Source: Anaerolineales bacterium UBA5195
Lineage (GTDB): Bacteria > Chloroflexota > Anaerolineae > Anaerolineales > Villigracilaceae
Reading direction: 5' to 3'
NCBI GenBank assembly: GCA_002412925.1
Contig: DHVZ01000057.1
Span: forward strand, 9,523-73,522
Length of the DNA: 64,000 nt
This document shows, piece by piece, positions 17,455 through 24,540 of this stretch (positions are counted from its first letter, which is position 1; every line of letters begins with the position of its first letter). Below the pieces are notes generated by a model. The model did not search any database, was not told the DNA's origin, and was given only the letters and a program-made list of their open reading frames with translations. The translations under genes and the position numbers were made by a program.

Positions 17455-19002
17455 ATGGCTGAATACAACTCTCTTGAACAAATCCGCCTGCAGAAAATCG
17501 AAGAGCTGCGCGCCGAGGGGATCAATCCCTATCCCACCCGCGCCGAGCGGACGCATACCAGCGCCCAGGCCATCGCCGCGCTGGAGGCAGTTTCGACAGG
17601 CTCAACCACCGCCGAGGGAACCGAGGTCAAGGCCACCCTGGCTGGCCGCCTCCGCGCTTCACGCGCCATGGGCAAGCTGACTTTCGCCCATATCGAAGAC
17701 GGCGAGGGAAAAATCCAGTTGTTCTTCCGCGTCAATGAGCTTGGCCAGGAGAAGATTGAATTTTTCAATAAAATGTTCGATCTGGGCGATTTTATCCAGG
17801 CGGCAGGCGTTATGATGCGCACCCGGACAGGAGAAGCAACCCTGCTGGTGCATGATTTCAAGATGCTGGCCAAGGCTGTCAGCCCGCTGCCCGCCGCCAA
17901 AGACGAGACTCTCGAAGACGGGACAGTCGTCCGCCATGCGGCGCTCGAAGATAACGAAATCCGCGCCCGCCAGCGTTACGCCGATCTGGCAGTCAACCCG
18001 CAGGTGCGTGACACCTTCCGCAAGCGCGCAGCCATCACCAAAGCCCTGCGCACCTTCCTGGACGACAACGGCTTCCTCGAAGTGGAAACCCCCATCCTGC
18101 AGCCCTTGTACGGCGGCGCAGCAGCGCGGCCCTTCACAACCCATCACAATGAACTTGAGCAGGATATGTACCTGCGGATTTCGTTTGAGTTGTACCTGAA
18201 AAGGCTTTTGGTAGGCAACCTGGAGCGCGTCTATGAGATCGGGCGCGATTTCCGCAACGAGGGTGTCTCTTACAAGCACAACCCTGAATTTACGCAACTG
18301 GAGTTCTACTGCGCCTATGCCGACTACCTCAAAGTGATGGAGCTGACCGAAAACATGGTTGGGTACGTTTGTGACACAGTTTTCGGCACGCGCAAGTTCA
18401 CCTTCGAGAAGGAACCGGGCAAGGTTTACGAGCTGGATTTCACCACCCCCTGGCGGCGGCTGGAAATGCGCCAGGGCATCCTGGAGACGAGCGGTATCGA
18501 CATCGCCGAATATCCCACCGCCGAGACCCTCTTCAAGGCGATTGTGGCCAAACACCCTGAAGCGCGCCCAGACCCGCATGTGACGCGCGGCAAGCTGATC
18601 GATTTCCTGCTCGGGGAGTTTCTCGAACCGACCCTGATCCAGCCCACCTTCCTGCACGATTACCCGCGCGACATTTCTCCACTGGCCAAACCCAAACCCG
18701 GCGACCCGCTGACAGTGGAACGCTTTGAAGGCTACGTGGCCGGTTTCGAACTGTGCAACGCTTTCACCGAGTTGAACGACCCACTCGACCAGGAACAGCG
18801 CTTCGTCGATATGCAAAGCGATTACACCGATGACGAAGAAGAAAAGCACCCACTGGATGAAGATTACCTGCGCGCGATGCGCTACGGGATGCCCCCGAAC
18901 GGCGGTTTTGGCATGGGCGTGGATCGGTTAACCATGGTGTTAACCAACAACCGCTCGATCCGCGAGGTGCTCTTGTTCCCCGCGCTAAGAAAAGAAGAAT
19001 AA
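17455..19002 (+). CDS. lysS: Class II lysyl-tRNA synthetase
   Basis: 515 residues. It charges tRNA-Lys. The N-terminal OB-fold anticodon-binding domain (about 65-160) precedes the class II catalytic core with motif 2 (YEIGRDFRNEGVSYKHNPEFTQLE, split here only by description) and motif 3 (GGFGMGVDRLTM) near the C-terminus. The ribosome-binding site CCGGAG supports the ATG. Residues about 45-50 (VSTGST) are encoded by a TTCGACAGGCTCA repeat that seems to have landed in frame in a surface loop before the OB fold. Confidence 0.96.
   Translation: MAEYNSLEQIRLQKIEELRAEGINPYPTRAERTHTSAQAIAALEAVSTGSTTAEGTEVKATLAGRLRASRAMGKLTFAHIEDGEGKIQLFFRVNELGQEKIEFFNKMFDLGDFIQAAGVMMRTRTGEATLLVHDFKMLAKAVSPLPAAKDETLEDGTVVRHAALEDNEIRARQRYADLAVNPQVRDTFRKRAAITKALRTFLDDNGFLEVETPILQPLYGGAAARPFTTHHNELEQDMYLRISFELYLKRLLVGNLERVYEIGRDFRNEGVSYKHNPEFTQLEFYCAYADYLKVMELTENMVGYVCDTVFGTRKFTFEKEPGKVYELDFTTPWRRLEMRQGILETSGIDIAEYPTAETLFKAIVAKHPEARPDPHVTRGKLIDFLLGEFLEPTLIQPTFLHDYPRDISPLAKPKPGDPLTVERFEGYVAGFELCNAFTELNDPLDQEQRFVDMQSDYTDDEEEKHPLDEDYLRAMRYGMPPNGGFGMGVDRLTMVLTNNRSIREVLLFPALRKEE
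17588..17602. repeat. TTCGACAGGCTCA repeat in lysS
   Basis: The same 13-mer occurs at 25746 in the S9 peptidase gene. It is a short motif widely dispersed in bacterial genomes, here in frame. Confidence 0.55.
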
Positions 19003-19010
19003 AGCCCGGT

Positions 19011-19074
19011 GTCCGCAGTTGAACCGCGGACGAAGTTCAACTTGCCTCTTTCGTTTCAAAGACGAAAGAGGCAA
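19011..19074. repeat. Two hairpins after lysS
   Basis: GTCCGC/GCGGAC (19011-19016 with 19026-19031) is followed by a 13-bp perfect stem (19042-19054 with 19062-19074). The second stem has A-residues, not T, on its plus-strand 3' side, so it is a weak terminator at best. Confidence 0.55.
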
Positions 19075-19141
19075 AAAAGTTTAATGGCCTGAAAGTCTTT
19101 TAATTTCCCTCTTGTATTTACCCTAAAAAAGTCTAAAATAT

Positions 19142-19202
19142 CTTTATTCGGCGATTCGCGAAAAACCTTGAAAAAGCCCGAATTTTCGTGAAGTGCTGAG
19201 TT
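19142..19202. repeat. TCAGTANTTCAC-family repeat copy
   Basis: The right arm TTTTCGTGAAGTGCTGAG and the internal CTTGAAAAAGCCCGA match the family at 3946 and 12907. It lies directly upstream of the zinc-ribbon/NHL gene. Confidence 0.5.
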
Positions 19203-19220
19203 TGAGAAAATGGAGGAGAG

Positions 19221-20648
19221 ATGAGCGAAACTTTTAAATGTCCCAAATGTGGAGCACCGCTGGATTACCAGGGCAGCGATCCGATCATTCGCTGTCCGTA
19301 TTGCAGCAGTTCCGTGATCGTCCCGGAGAACCTGCGCGCCAAACCGTCCTTTTCATCCAAACCAAGCAGCTTCACCTTGAGCGGTCTGGGGGATCTGGGT
19401 GGGCTGATCAACCGGGCCAAACGGATCAAGGAGGTCAAGGACCTGGCTGAGGCAGGCGAGATGGAGCAAGCTGTCAGCCTGTACCGCGAAATCACGGGCG
19501 CAGATGAGTTTTCAGCCCGCCAGGCAGTCGGGAAGCTTGCGGCCGGGCAGCCAATCACCATGACCGGACTGAGCCAGGCTGAAGTCATCTCAGCAGTAAA
19601 ACTGGCAACTGCCCCCGGAATCCACATCCAACCCCTGGATCAGCAAACTTCACGCAGCGTCGGCCGCGCAGTCGGCTGTTTTGTCGCGATATTGACCTTG
19701 ACCATCCTGGCCGGGGTTTTGATTCCGCTTCTCGGCGCAGGGGTGGGGCTTTTTGCGGCTTTCAAAGGGGTTAGCGAGACGGCGCCTGAAATCAACATTC
19801 CTGGCATTGTAATTCCTGGCGTCGAAGTCCCCGGGCTGGGGGCTTCGGGCTTTGCCACCCAGGAATTGACTTTTGGCGGCGAAGGCACCGGGCCAGGACT
19901 GTTCGGCGATGTCCGCGCAATCGCAGTCAACCCGGAGAACGGAAATATCTATGCCGCAAATTATGACGATGGTCGCGTGCAAGTTTTCGATCCCCAGGGA
20001 AAATTTATCACCCAGTGGATGATCCAAAAGGAGAATACAGACCCTTATTTCGACAACCTGGTCGTGGATCGGAACGAAACGGTTTATGTTCCTGTCTTCG
20101 GAAAAATCCTGCGTTTTGACACCAGTGGAAAAGCGCAAAAAGAAATTAAAATCGACGGGAAATATATCGACAACCTGGCGCTGGCGGCCGATGGCTCACT
20201 TGTAGCCGTCGCCAACGGAGAAACCATCCTGTGGCTGACCAGCGAAGGACAGGTCATCAACCAGGTCGAGAAGGCCGTCTCATCGCTCAGCGGCGATTCT
20301 GAATTGAACGCCAAGGTTGCCGTCGATGGACTGGGGAATGTCTACCTGCTGGGCACTTTCAACAATGCCGTTTTCGTTTTCAGCCCGGATGGGAAATATC
20401 TCAACCGCTTTGGCAGCGCTGGCAACGAAGCCGGGCAATTTCGCGCACCGCAAGCCATTGAAATCGATGGGAAAGGGCGTATTTTTGTCAGCGATATTAA
20501 AGGAATCCAGGTTTTTAGCAAAGATGGGCGCTATCTTGACGTAATTAAAGTACAATACTTTGCATACGGTCTGGCTTTTGATGACCAAAGAAAACTCTAC
20601 ATCACGACCAACCAAAAAAAGGTTGAAAAATACAGCTTTCCAGAATAG
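19221..20648 (+). CDS. Zinc-ribbon membrane protein with NHL beta-propeller
   Basis: 475 residues. A zinc ribbon (C7, C10, C25, C28) is followed by a helical region (55-130), one long hydrophobic stretch (151-181) and a C-terminal NHL/six-bladed beta-propeller (about 210-475). The propeller has repeated units such as IAVNPENGNIYAANYDDGRVQVFD. The ribbon should be cytoplasmic and the propeller extracytoplasmic. GGAGGAG is a strong ribosome-binding site. It is translationally close (8 nt) to a second zinc-ribbon membrane protein. Function unknown; the architecture suggests a structural or sensory role. Confidence 0.78.
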   Translation: MSETFKCPKCGAPLDYQGSDPIIRCPYCSSSVIVPENLRAKPSFSSKPSSFTLSGLGDLGGLINRAKRIKEVKDLAEAGEMEQAVSLYREITGADEFSARQAVGKLAAGQPITMTGLSQAEVISAVKLATAPGIHIQPLDQQTSRSVGRAVGCFVAILTLTILAGVLIPLLGAGVGLFAAFKGVSETAPEINIPGIVIPGVEVPGLGASGFATQELTFGGEGTGPGLFGDVRAIAVNPENGNIYAANYDDGRVQVFDPQGKFITQWMIQKENTDPYFDNLVVDRNETVYVPVFGKILRFDTSGKAQKEIKIDGKYIDNLALAADGSLVAVANGETILWLTSEGQVINQVEKAVSSLSGDSELNAKVAVDGLGNVYLLGTFNNAVFVFSPDGKYLNRFGSAGNEAGQFRAPQAIEIDGKGRIFVSDIKGIQVFSKDGRYLDVIKVQYFAYGLAFDDQRKLYITTNQKKVEKYSFPE

Positions 20649-20656
20649 GTGAAAAA

Positions 20657-21157
20657 ATGTCCCCAAACAATGCCTGTCCGTCCTGTGGAGCCGCGCTCGA
20701 AGAGAATGTCGGCAGTGCCTGTCCTTTTTGCGGAAGCGCCTTGAGCGCGCCTACGATCATCAGTGCCCCGGCCATAAAGAAAAAAGCCGCCCAAAGCAGC
20801 GCCGAAAGCATGGATGAAGTCAAAAACCTGCTTCGCGAGGGTGATACCGCCGGTGCAACCCTGGCAGCCAGCGCGGCTTTCGACCTGAACCCGGAAGATG
20901 CCAAAACCGTAGTCGAGCAGACAGCCACAGACATGCGTTTTTCAGGCCGCGAGCCGGCCCCCGATGCCAGGCCTGCGCCCGCTTCCACTCCAGCCAAACC
21001 GGTTATGACCGCCGGCTCGATCGACGAGCCGAAACCATCGCCCAATTTGCGCCCCTGGATCATTGGCTGCAGCATTGGCGCAGCGGTTTTGCTGTGCATC
21101 TGCCTATGCCTGCCAATCGCTTTGGCGGTTTTTGGAATGAATTTCTTCGCTCAGTAG
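20657..21157 (+). CDS. Zinc-ribbon protein with C-terminal anchor
   Basis: 166 residues with a zinc ribbon (C7, C10, C22, C25), an Ala-rich helical middle similar to residues 70-130 of the upstream protein, a Pro/Ala linker and one C-terminal membrane helix (about 135-160). The shared ribbon and helical segment make it a probable partner or shortened duplicate of 19221-20648, with which it forms an operon. Confidence 0.7.
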   Translation: MSPNNACPSCGAALEENVGSACPFCGSALSAPTIISAPAIKKKAAQSSAESMDEVKNLLREGDTAGATLAASAAFDLNPEDAKTVVEQTATDMRFSGREPAPDARPAPASTPAKPVMTAGSIDEPKPSPNLRPWIIGCSIGAAVLLCICLCLPIALAVFGMNFFAQ

Positions 21158-21175
21158 AAAATCATTTTTTGGATC

Positions 21176-21206
21176 AAAAATCGGACGGTCGCCCACCCGA
21201 TTTTTT
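21176..21206. terminator. Bidirectional terminator
   Basis: AAAAATCGG pairs with CCGATTTTT, with a T-run on either strand, between convergent genes ending at 21157 and 21209. Confidence 0.85.
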
Positions 21207-21208
21207 CT

Positions 21209-21940
21209 TTAACCCGCAGCTTTTTCCATCAAAGCGAAGATTTCGAGCGGCTCCCCCCGGCTTTTATCCCGTTTAAGCGCCAGCGCTTCCTGCGGACATT
21301 TGTCCACACAAACCCCGCAGCCCATACATTTTTCCCTGTCGACGAACATCGCCGAATCTCCAAACAGCAGCGCTCCAAACTGACAATTTTCCGCGCAAGC
21401 GCCGCAGGCCACGCAGGCTGACTGATCCAATTCAGCCACGTAACCGGATGAAGCCAACATAGGCGTCCCGTTCTGATGGGCATGGATGGCTCCACAGCAG
21501 CAAGCGCAGCAATTGCAGATGGCATAGAAACGCCCGAGCATGGCATCCTTGAAAAAGGCGTGATGAACGTGCCCACGCGCGTCTTCCGCATCGATAATGG
21601 CAACCGCTTCTTCGGGCGTAATCCAGCGTGTTTTATCGGGATTATGCTCCACGACAAAACTGGCAAACGGCTCCCCGATCACAAGGCAGACATCCAGCGG
21701 CAGACAGGGGTTCGGCTTGGCCGAGCGGCAGGGGCAATTCAACGCGACAATATGATTCGGGTTTTTCAAAATAATCGAGCGGGCGCGCTGATAGGGGATA
21801 ACTTGCTCCAGGTCAGGCAGGTTGATCTCTTCATTGATCAGTACCAGTCTTTTGGCTTCGGCCAGTGGCAGGGTTTTGCCATGGTAGGTGTCAGCCAAGC
21901 TGACAGATTCGCCCGATCTTGACTTGACTCTGTCCGTCAA
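21209..21940 (-). CDS. 4Fe-4S ferredoxin-type protein, main part
   Basis: 243 residues. Two C-terminal [4Fe-4S] motifs (CVACGACAENC and CMGCGVCVDKC) follow unusual Cys clusters NCPCR and CNCCACCCG that may bind a further centre. The likely role is electron transfer. The frame begins with a TTG that overlaps the stop of the 65-residue frame upstream (TTGA). The ORF stays open upstream of that TTG in its own frame, so it was probably once continuous with 21937-22131: the gene is best read as one polypeptide broken by a one-base frameshift, or a sequencing error. Confidence 0.7.
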   Translation of the reverse strand: MTDRVKSRSGESVSLADTYHGKTLPLAEAKRLVLINEEINLPDLEQVIPYQRARSIILKNPNHIVALNCPCRSAKPNPCLPLDVCLVIGEPFASFVVEHNPDKTRWITPEEAVAIIDAEDARGHVHHAFFKDAMLGRFYAICNCCACCCGAIHAHQNGTPMLASSGYVAELDQSACVACGACAENCQFGALLFGDSAMFVDREKCMGCGVCVDKCPQEALALKRDKSRGEPLEIFALMEKAAG

Positions 21941-22131
21941 CCAGTTCTGATACCAGGCAGCCGCGGTGCGAGTCGCTTCGCCAGGGGATGCTGCCCCGTG
22001 CCGATGGCAATATATAGATGTGTCCAGCGCCCATAGATATAGCCGTGCAGAAAATCAAGGAATGAGTAATTGGGTGTTCTGCGCGCTTCGTCAAAGAATT
22101 CCCTGGTCGAACGTTTAAGCAGACCCATCAA
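21937..22131 (-). pseudogene. N-terminal fragment of the ferredoxin-type protein
   Basis: 64 residues (begins MMGLLKRSTREFFDEARR, contains LLDFL-like SFLDFLHGYIYGRW). This is how the N-terminus of Chloroflexota 4Fe-4S proteins of this type reads, as I recall them. It runs into a stop at 21937 in a frame different from the downstream part. In the downstream frame the DNA upstream of 21940 also reads through (ATRTAAAWYQNWLTDR), so the break probably lies around 21960-21990. Confidence 0.55.
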
Positions 22132-22416
22132 GCACTCCCATATCAGAAAGATGATGACAGAATAACCGAAAGGCTGGATTCAAGCAAGAGATCTATATCC
22201 TGCCTTATTGTGATATTTGTTACTCAAATTATCAGATTTGATATACAATAAGACAAGATTTGCAAAGCTGGGTAGGTCTGTCAACATGTACCTGACCAGG
22301 AGTTTCAACAAGCTTAATCATTGTTATGCACCGTCCCGAGGGTTTACCAGGCGAAGCAAGATTTTCCAAGGGAACCATCGGGACGTTCGAGTTAATCATG
22401 AGAAGGAAGGATATCA

Positions 22417-24135
22417 ATGCCAATCAAGAAGAATTTTCGTTTTGTACTTTTTAGCCTGCTGGTGGTTTTCAGCCTGTTCCTGGCCTCCTGTGGAGAGGAT
22501 GAAGAGTTTGCAGAAGGTGAATCCGCCGTTGAGCAGGAGCAAACCACAGAACTACAGCCCACAGCCGAAGAGCAGCAGCCTGTTCCCGAAGGCGCTATCG
22601 ATACGGGCTTCCGCCCCGAAGTCAACGGGTTTTCTTATCCCAACTATGGTGATGTGGGCTACACCACCGACGGCGAAACCTTCCCGGTGGTCAACCTGAC
22701 CTCGGTCGAGATGCGCCGCATGTTCGGCGATGGCGTCTGCGCCGCGGCTCCGAAGAGCGATGAAACCTGTGCGCTAACTCCGCCTGCGAAACAGTGGATG
22801 GAACAAAATAACGCCAGCATGAACGGCGGCCATTGCGAGGGCTTTGCCGTACTGAGCCAGTTGATTTACAGTGGGATGATTGACCCCACCCAGTTTGGCG
22901 CAGCCAGTACATTTGACCTGCAAATCGCCGGTAACCAAGCCCTGCAGCGCGAGCTGGCCTACTGGTGGACGACTCAAGGCCCAATCTGGGACACCCAGCA
23001 AGTGCTGCCCCCCAAGGATGCGGTCGCTTACTTGCAAGCGGAATACGCCAAAGACCCGAAGAACATCTTCCGCCTCGGCATCATGAAGGAAGATCAAACC
23101 GGCGGGCATGCCATTACGGCTTACGGCGTGCAGGACCAGGGCAATGGGATTTTCTGGATCATGGTCTACGACAACAACTATCCCGGCCAGGAACGGCATA
23201 TGACTGTGGACACCACTGCTGACACCTGGGAATATGAAGCTGCCATCAATCCCTCAGTGGAACCCGATTTATATAAAGGCAGCCCCAGCAACCCGATCCT
23301 GATTGCGGCCAATGAACCCCGCCTGGAAACCTTTCCCTGTGATTTTTGCAGCACAGCCGGAACCGCCAGTAAAGGCGGCAGTCTCCATGCTGTTGAAGCC
23401 CAGCGCTACAACGAAATCTGGACTGAAGGTTACGTGAAGATCGAGTTGGAAGACGACAAGGGACGAGGGATTGGTTATGACAAAGACGGGAAATTTGTCA
23501 ACGAGATTACCGAGGCGAAATTTCGGCCAAACCTGGCTGGCCCGTTAAGCGAAGTGCCACCAGTCATCAACATGCCAATTGGGATGGCCTTCACCACCTA
23601 TATTTATGGCGATGAAAAGGCAGCCGAAGAACCCGCCTCAATCGTGATGATCGGCCAGGGCTTTTACATCGGCATCGATGACCTGGTCATGGCTCCCGAA
23701 CAGCTTGACATGCTGACCTTCGATGGCGAAGGTGACTTCATCACCTACACCACCGACGCCGAGGAAAGCCCGGATATCATTGTGGGCATCGAGAAACCCA
23801 AAGCCGATTTCGAACTGATCTTGAAAGCTGTCCAGGTTTCCAAAGGCACCGACATCCATGTGCTTTTCGACCAGGCAGAAGATGTCTTCGCTTTCCAGAT
23901 CGCTTCCGACGCCATCGCGATGTTCGAGATTTATATCACCCGCATCGATGAGAATGGCGATGAAGAAACCTTCGATACCGGCGATACTCCCATCGAGATT
24001 GAGCCTGACAAATTGATGTACTTCTACTTTGGCAAATGGGATGGCCAGGGCAGCAACCTCGAAGTTGGCTACGACGAGAACGGCAATGGCGAGGTTGAAG
24101 AGAGTGAAATCACCAATATGGCTGATGCGCAATAG
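22417..24135 (+). CDS. Papain-like secreted lipoprotein
   Basis: 572 residues. The signal peptide ends in lipobox FLASC with Cys25, so it is lipid-anchored outside the cell membrane. An acidic linker follows to about 60. A domain with GGHCEGFAV (Cys140), GGHAITAYGV (His231) and VYDNNYPG (Asp252/Asn253) has the order and spacing of a papain-like catalytic triad. Residues about 350-570 are beta-rich and may bind ligand. I know no named family. Ribosome-binding site AGAAGGAAGG and a TACAAT box near 22245 support the start. Confidence 0.7.
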   Translation: MPIKKNFRFVLFSLLVVFSLFLASCGEDEEFAEGESAVEQEQTTELQPTAEEQQPVPEGAIDTGFRPEVNGFSYPNYGDVGYTTDGETFPVVNLTSVEMRRMFGDGVCAAAPKSDETCALTPPAKQWMEQNNASMNGGHCEGFAVLSQLIYSGMIDPTQFGAASTFDLQIAGNQALQRELAYWWTTQGPIWDTQQVLPPKDAVAYLQAEYAKDPKNIFRLGIMKEDQTGGHAITAYGVQDQGNGIFWIMVYDNNYPGQERHMTVDTTADTWEYEAAINPSVEPDLYKGSPSNPILIAANEPRLETFPCDFCSTAGTASKGGSLHAVEAQRYNEIWTEGYVKIELEDDKGRGIGYDKDGKFVNEITEAKFRPNLAGPLSEVPPVINMPIGMAFTTYIYGDEKAAEEPASIVMIGQGFYIGIDDLVMAPEQLDMLTFDGEGDFITYTTDAEESPDIIVGIEKPKADFELILKAVQVSKGTDIHVLFDQAEDVFAFQIASDAIAMFEIYITRIDENGDEETFDTGDTPIEIEPDKLMYFYFGKWDGQGSNLEVGYDENGNGEVEESEITNMADAQ

Positions 24136-24161
24136 CGATTGAACCCCGTTCGCGCTCATCG

Positions 24162-24199
24162 AGGCTTCCGGAGTCACCTGACTTCGGAAGCCTGTTTTA
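24162..24199 (+). terminator. Terminator after the lipoprotein gene
   Basis: AGGCTTCCG pairs with CGGAAGCCT (24162-24170 with 24185-24193), followed by GTTTTA. Confidence 0.75.
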
Positions 24200-24208
24200 T
24201 GTTGTCGA

Positions 24209-24316
24209 GCCGCACTAGTGCCGCAACTACCTTAAGCTGTAGGGCTGTTTTGAACATTTTCTCCTTGAAAGAAAACCGATTACCCGACATCTTTATAAAG
24301 TTGCGGTACTAGCGGC
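24209..24316. mobile_element. MITE-like element with 18-20 bp terminal repeats
   Basis: The left arm GCCGCACTAGTGCCGCAACT (24209-24228) and the right arm at 24299-24316 are near-perfect inverted repeats about 108 bp apart, with no coding capacity. It is the first of three repeat units packed between 24200 and 24500. Confidence 0.6.
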
Positions 24317-24396
24317 GAAGAAATCTCTCATTAAACAGGGAAGACTGGCCTTGAGGAGATTGCTTCGTTCACTGGAGATCGCTCACGCGCAATGAC
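24317..24396. repeat. Partial GTCATTGCGAG-family element
   Basis: Contains GAGATTGCTTCGTTCA and ends CGCGCAATGAC, matching the right half of the elements at 52599-52724 and 55280-55396. The left end is lost against the preceding element. Confidence 0.55.
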
Positions 24397-24406
24397 ATCG
24401 TTAATT

Positions 24407-24450
24407 TCAGTACTTCACAAAAGTTGAAAAATAAATCTGATTTTGGGTAG
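24407..24450. repeat. TCAGTANTTCAC-family repeat copy
   Basis: TTTCAGTACTTCACAAAAGT followed by an A-rich stretch and CTGATTTTGGG, as in the copies at 12907 and 19142. The remaining 24451-24540 holds a weak TATAGA box and the ribosome-binding site of the next gene. Confidence 0.5.
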
Positions 24451-24540
24451 GTATTTTGGGGAATTTCCCTCACGCCAGATGCAGGAATCCGGTATAGAAT
24501 TGTGGCAGACGAATCCTTTTTCAATCACGAGGAGCATCCC

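Noticed and set aside
17659..18849. 396-codon open frame antisense to lysS
   Set aside because: Same shadow effect; lysS on the plus strand is unmistakable.
24502..24540. GTG start of the S9 peptidase at 24502
   Set aside because: The ATG at 24541 has GAGGAG at proper distance; the extra 13 residues look unlike the family.
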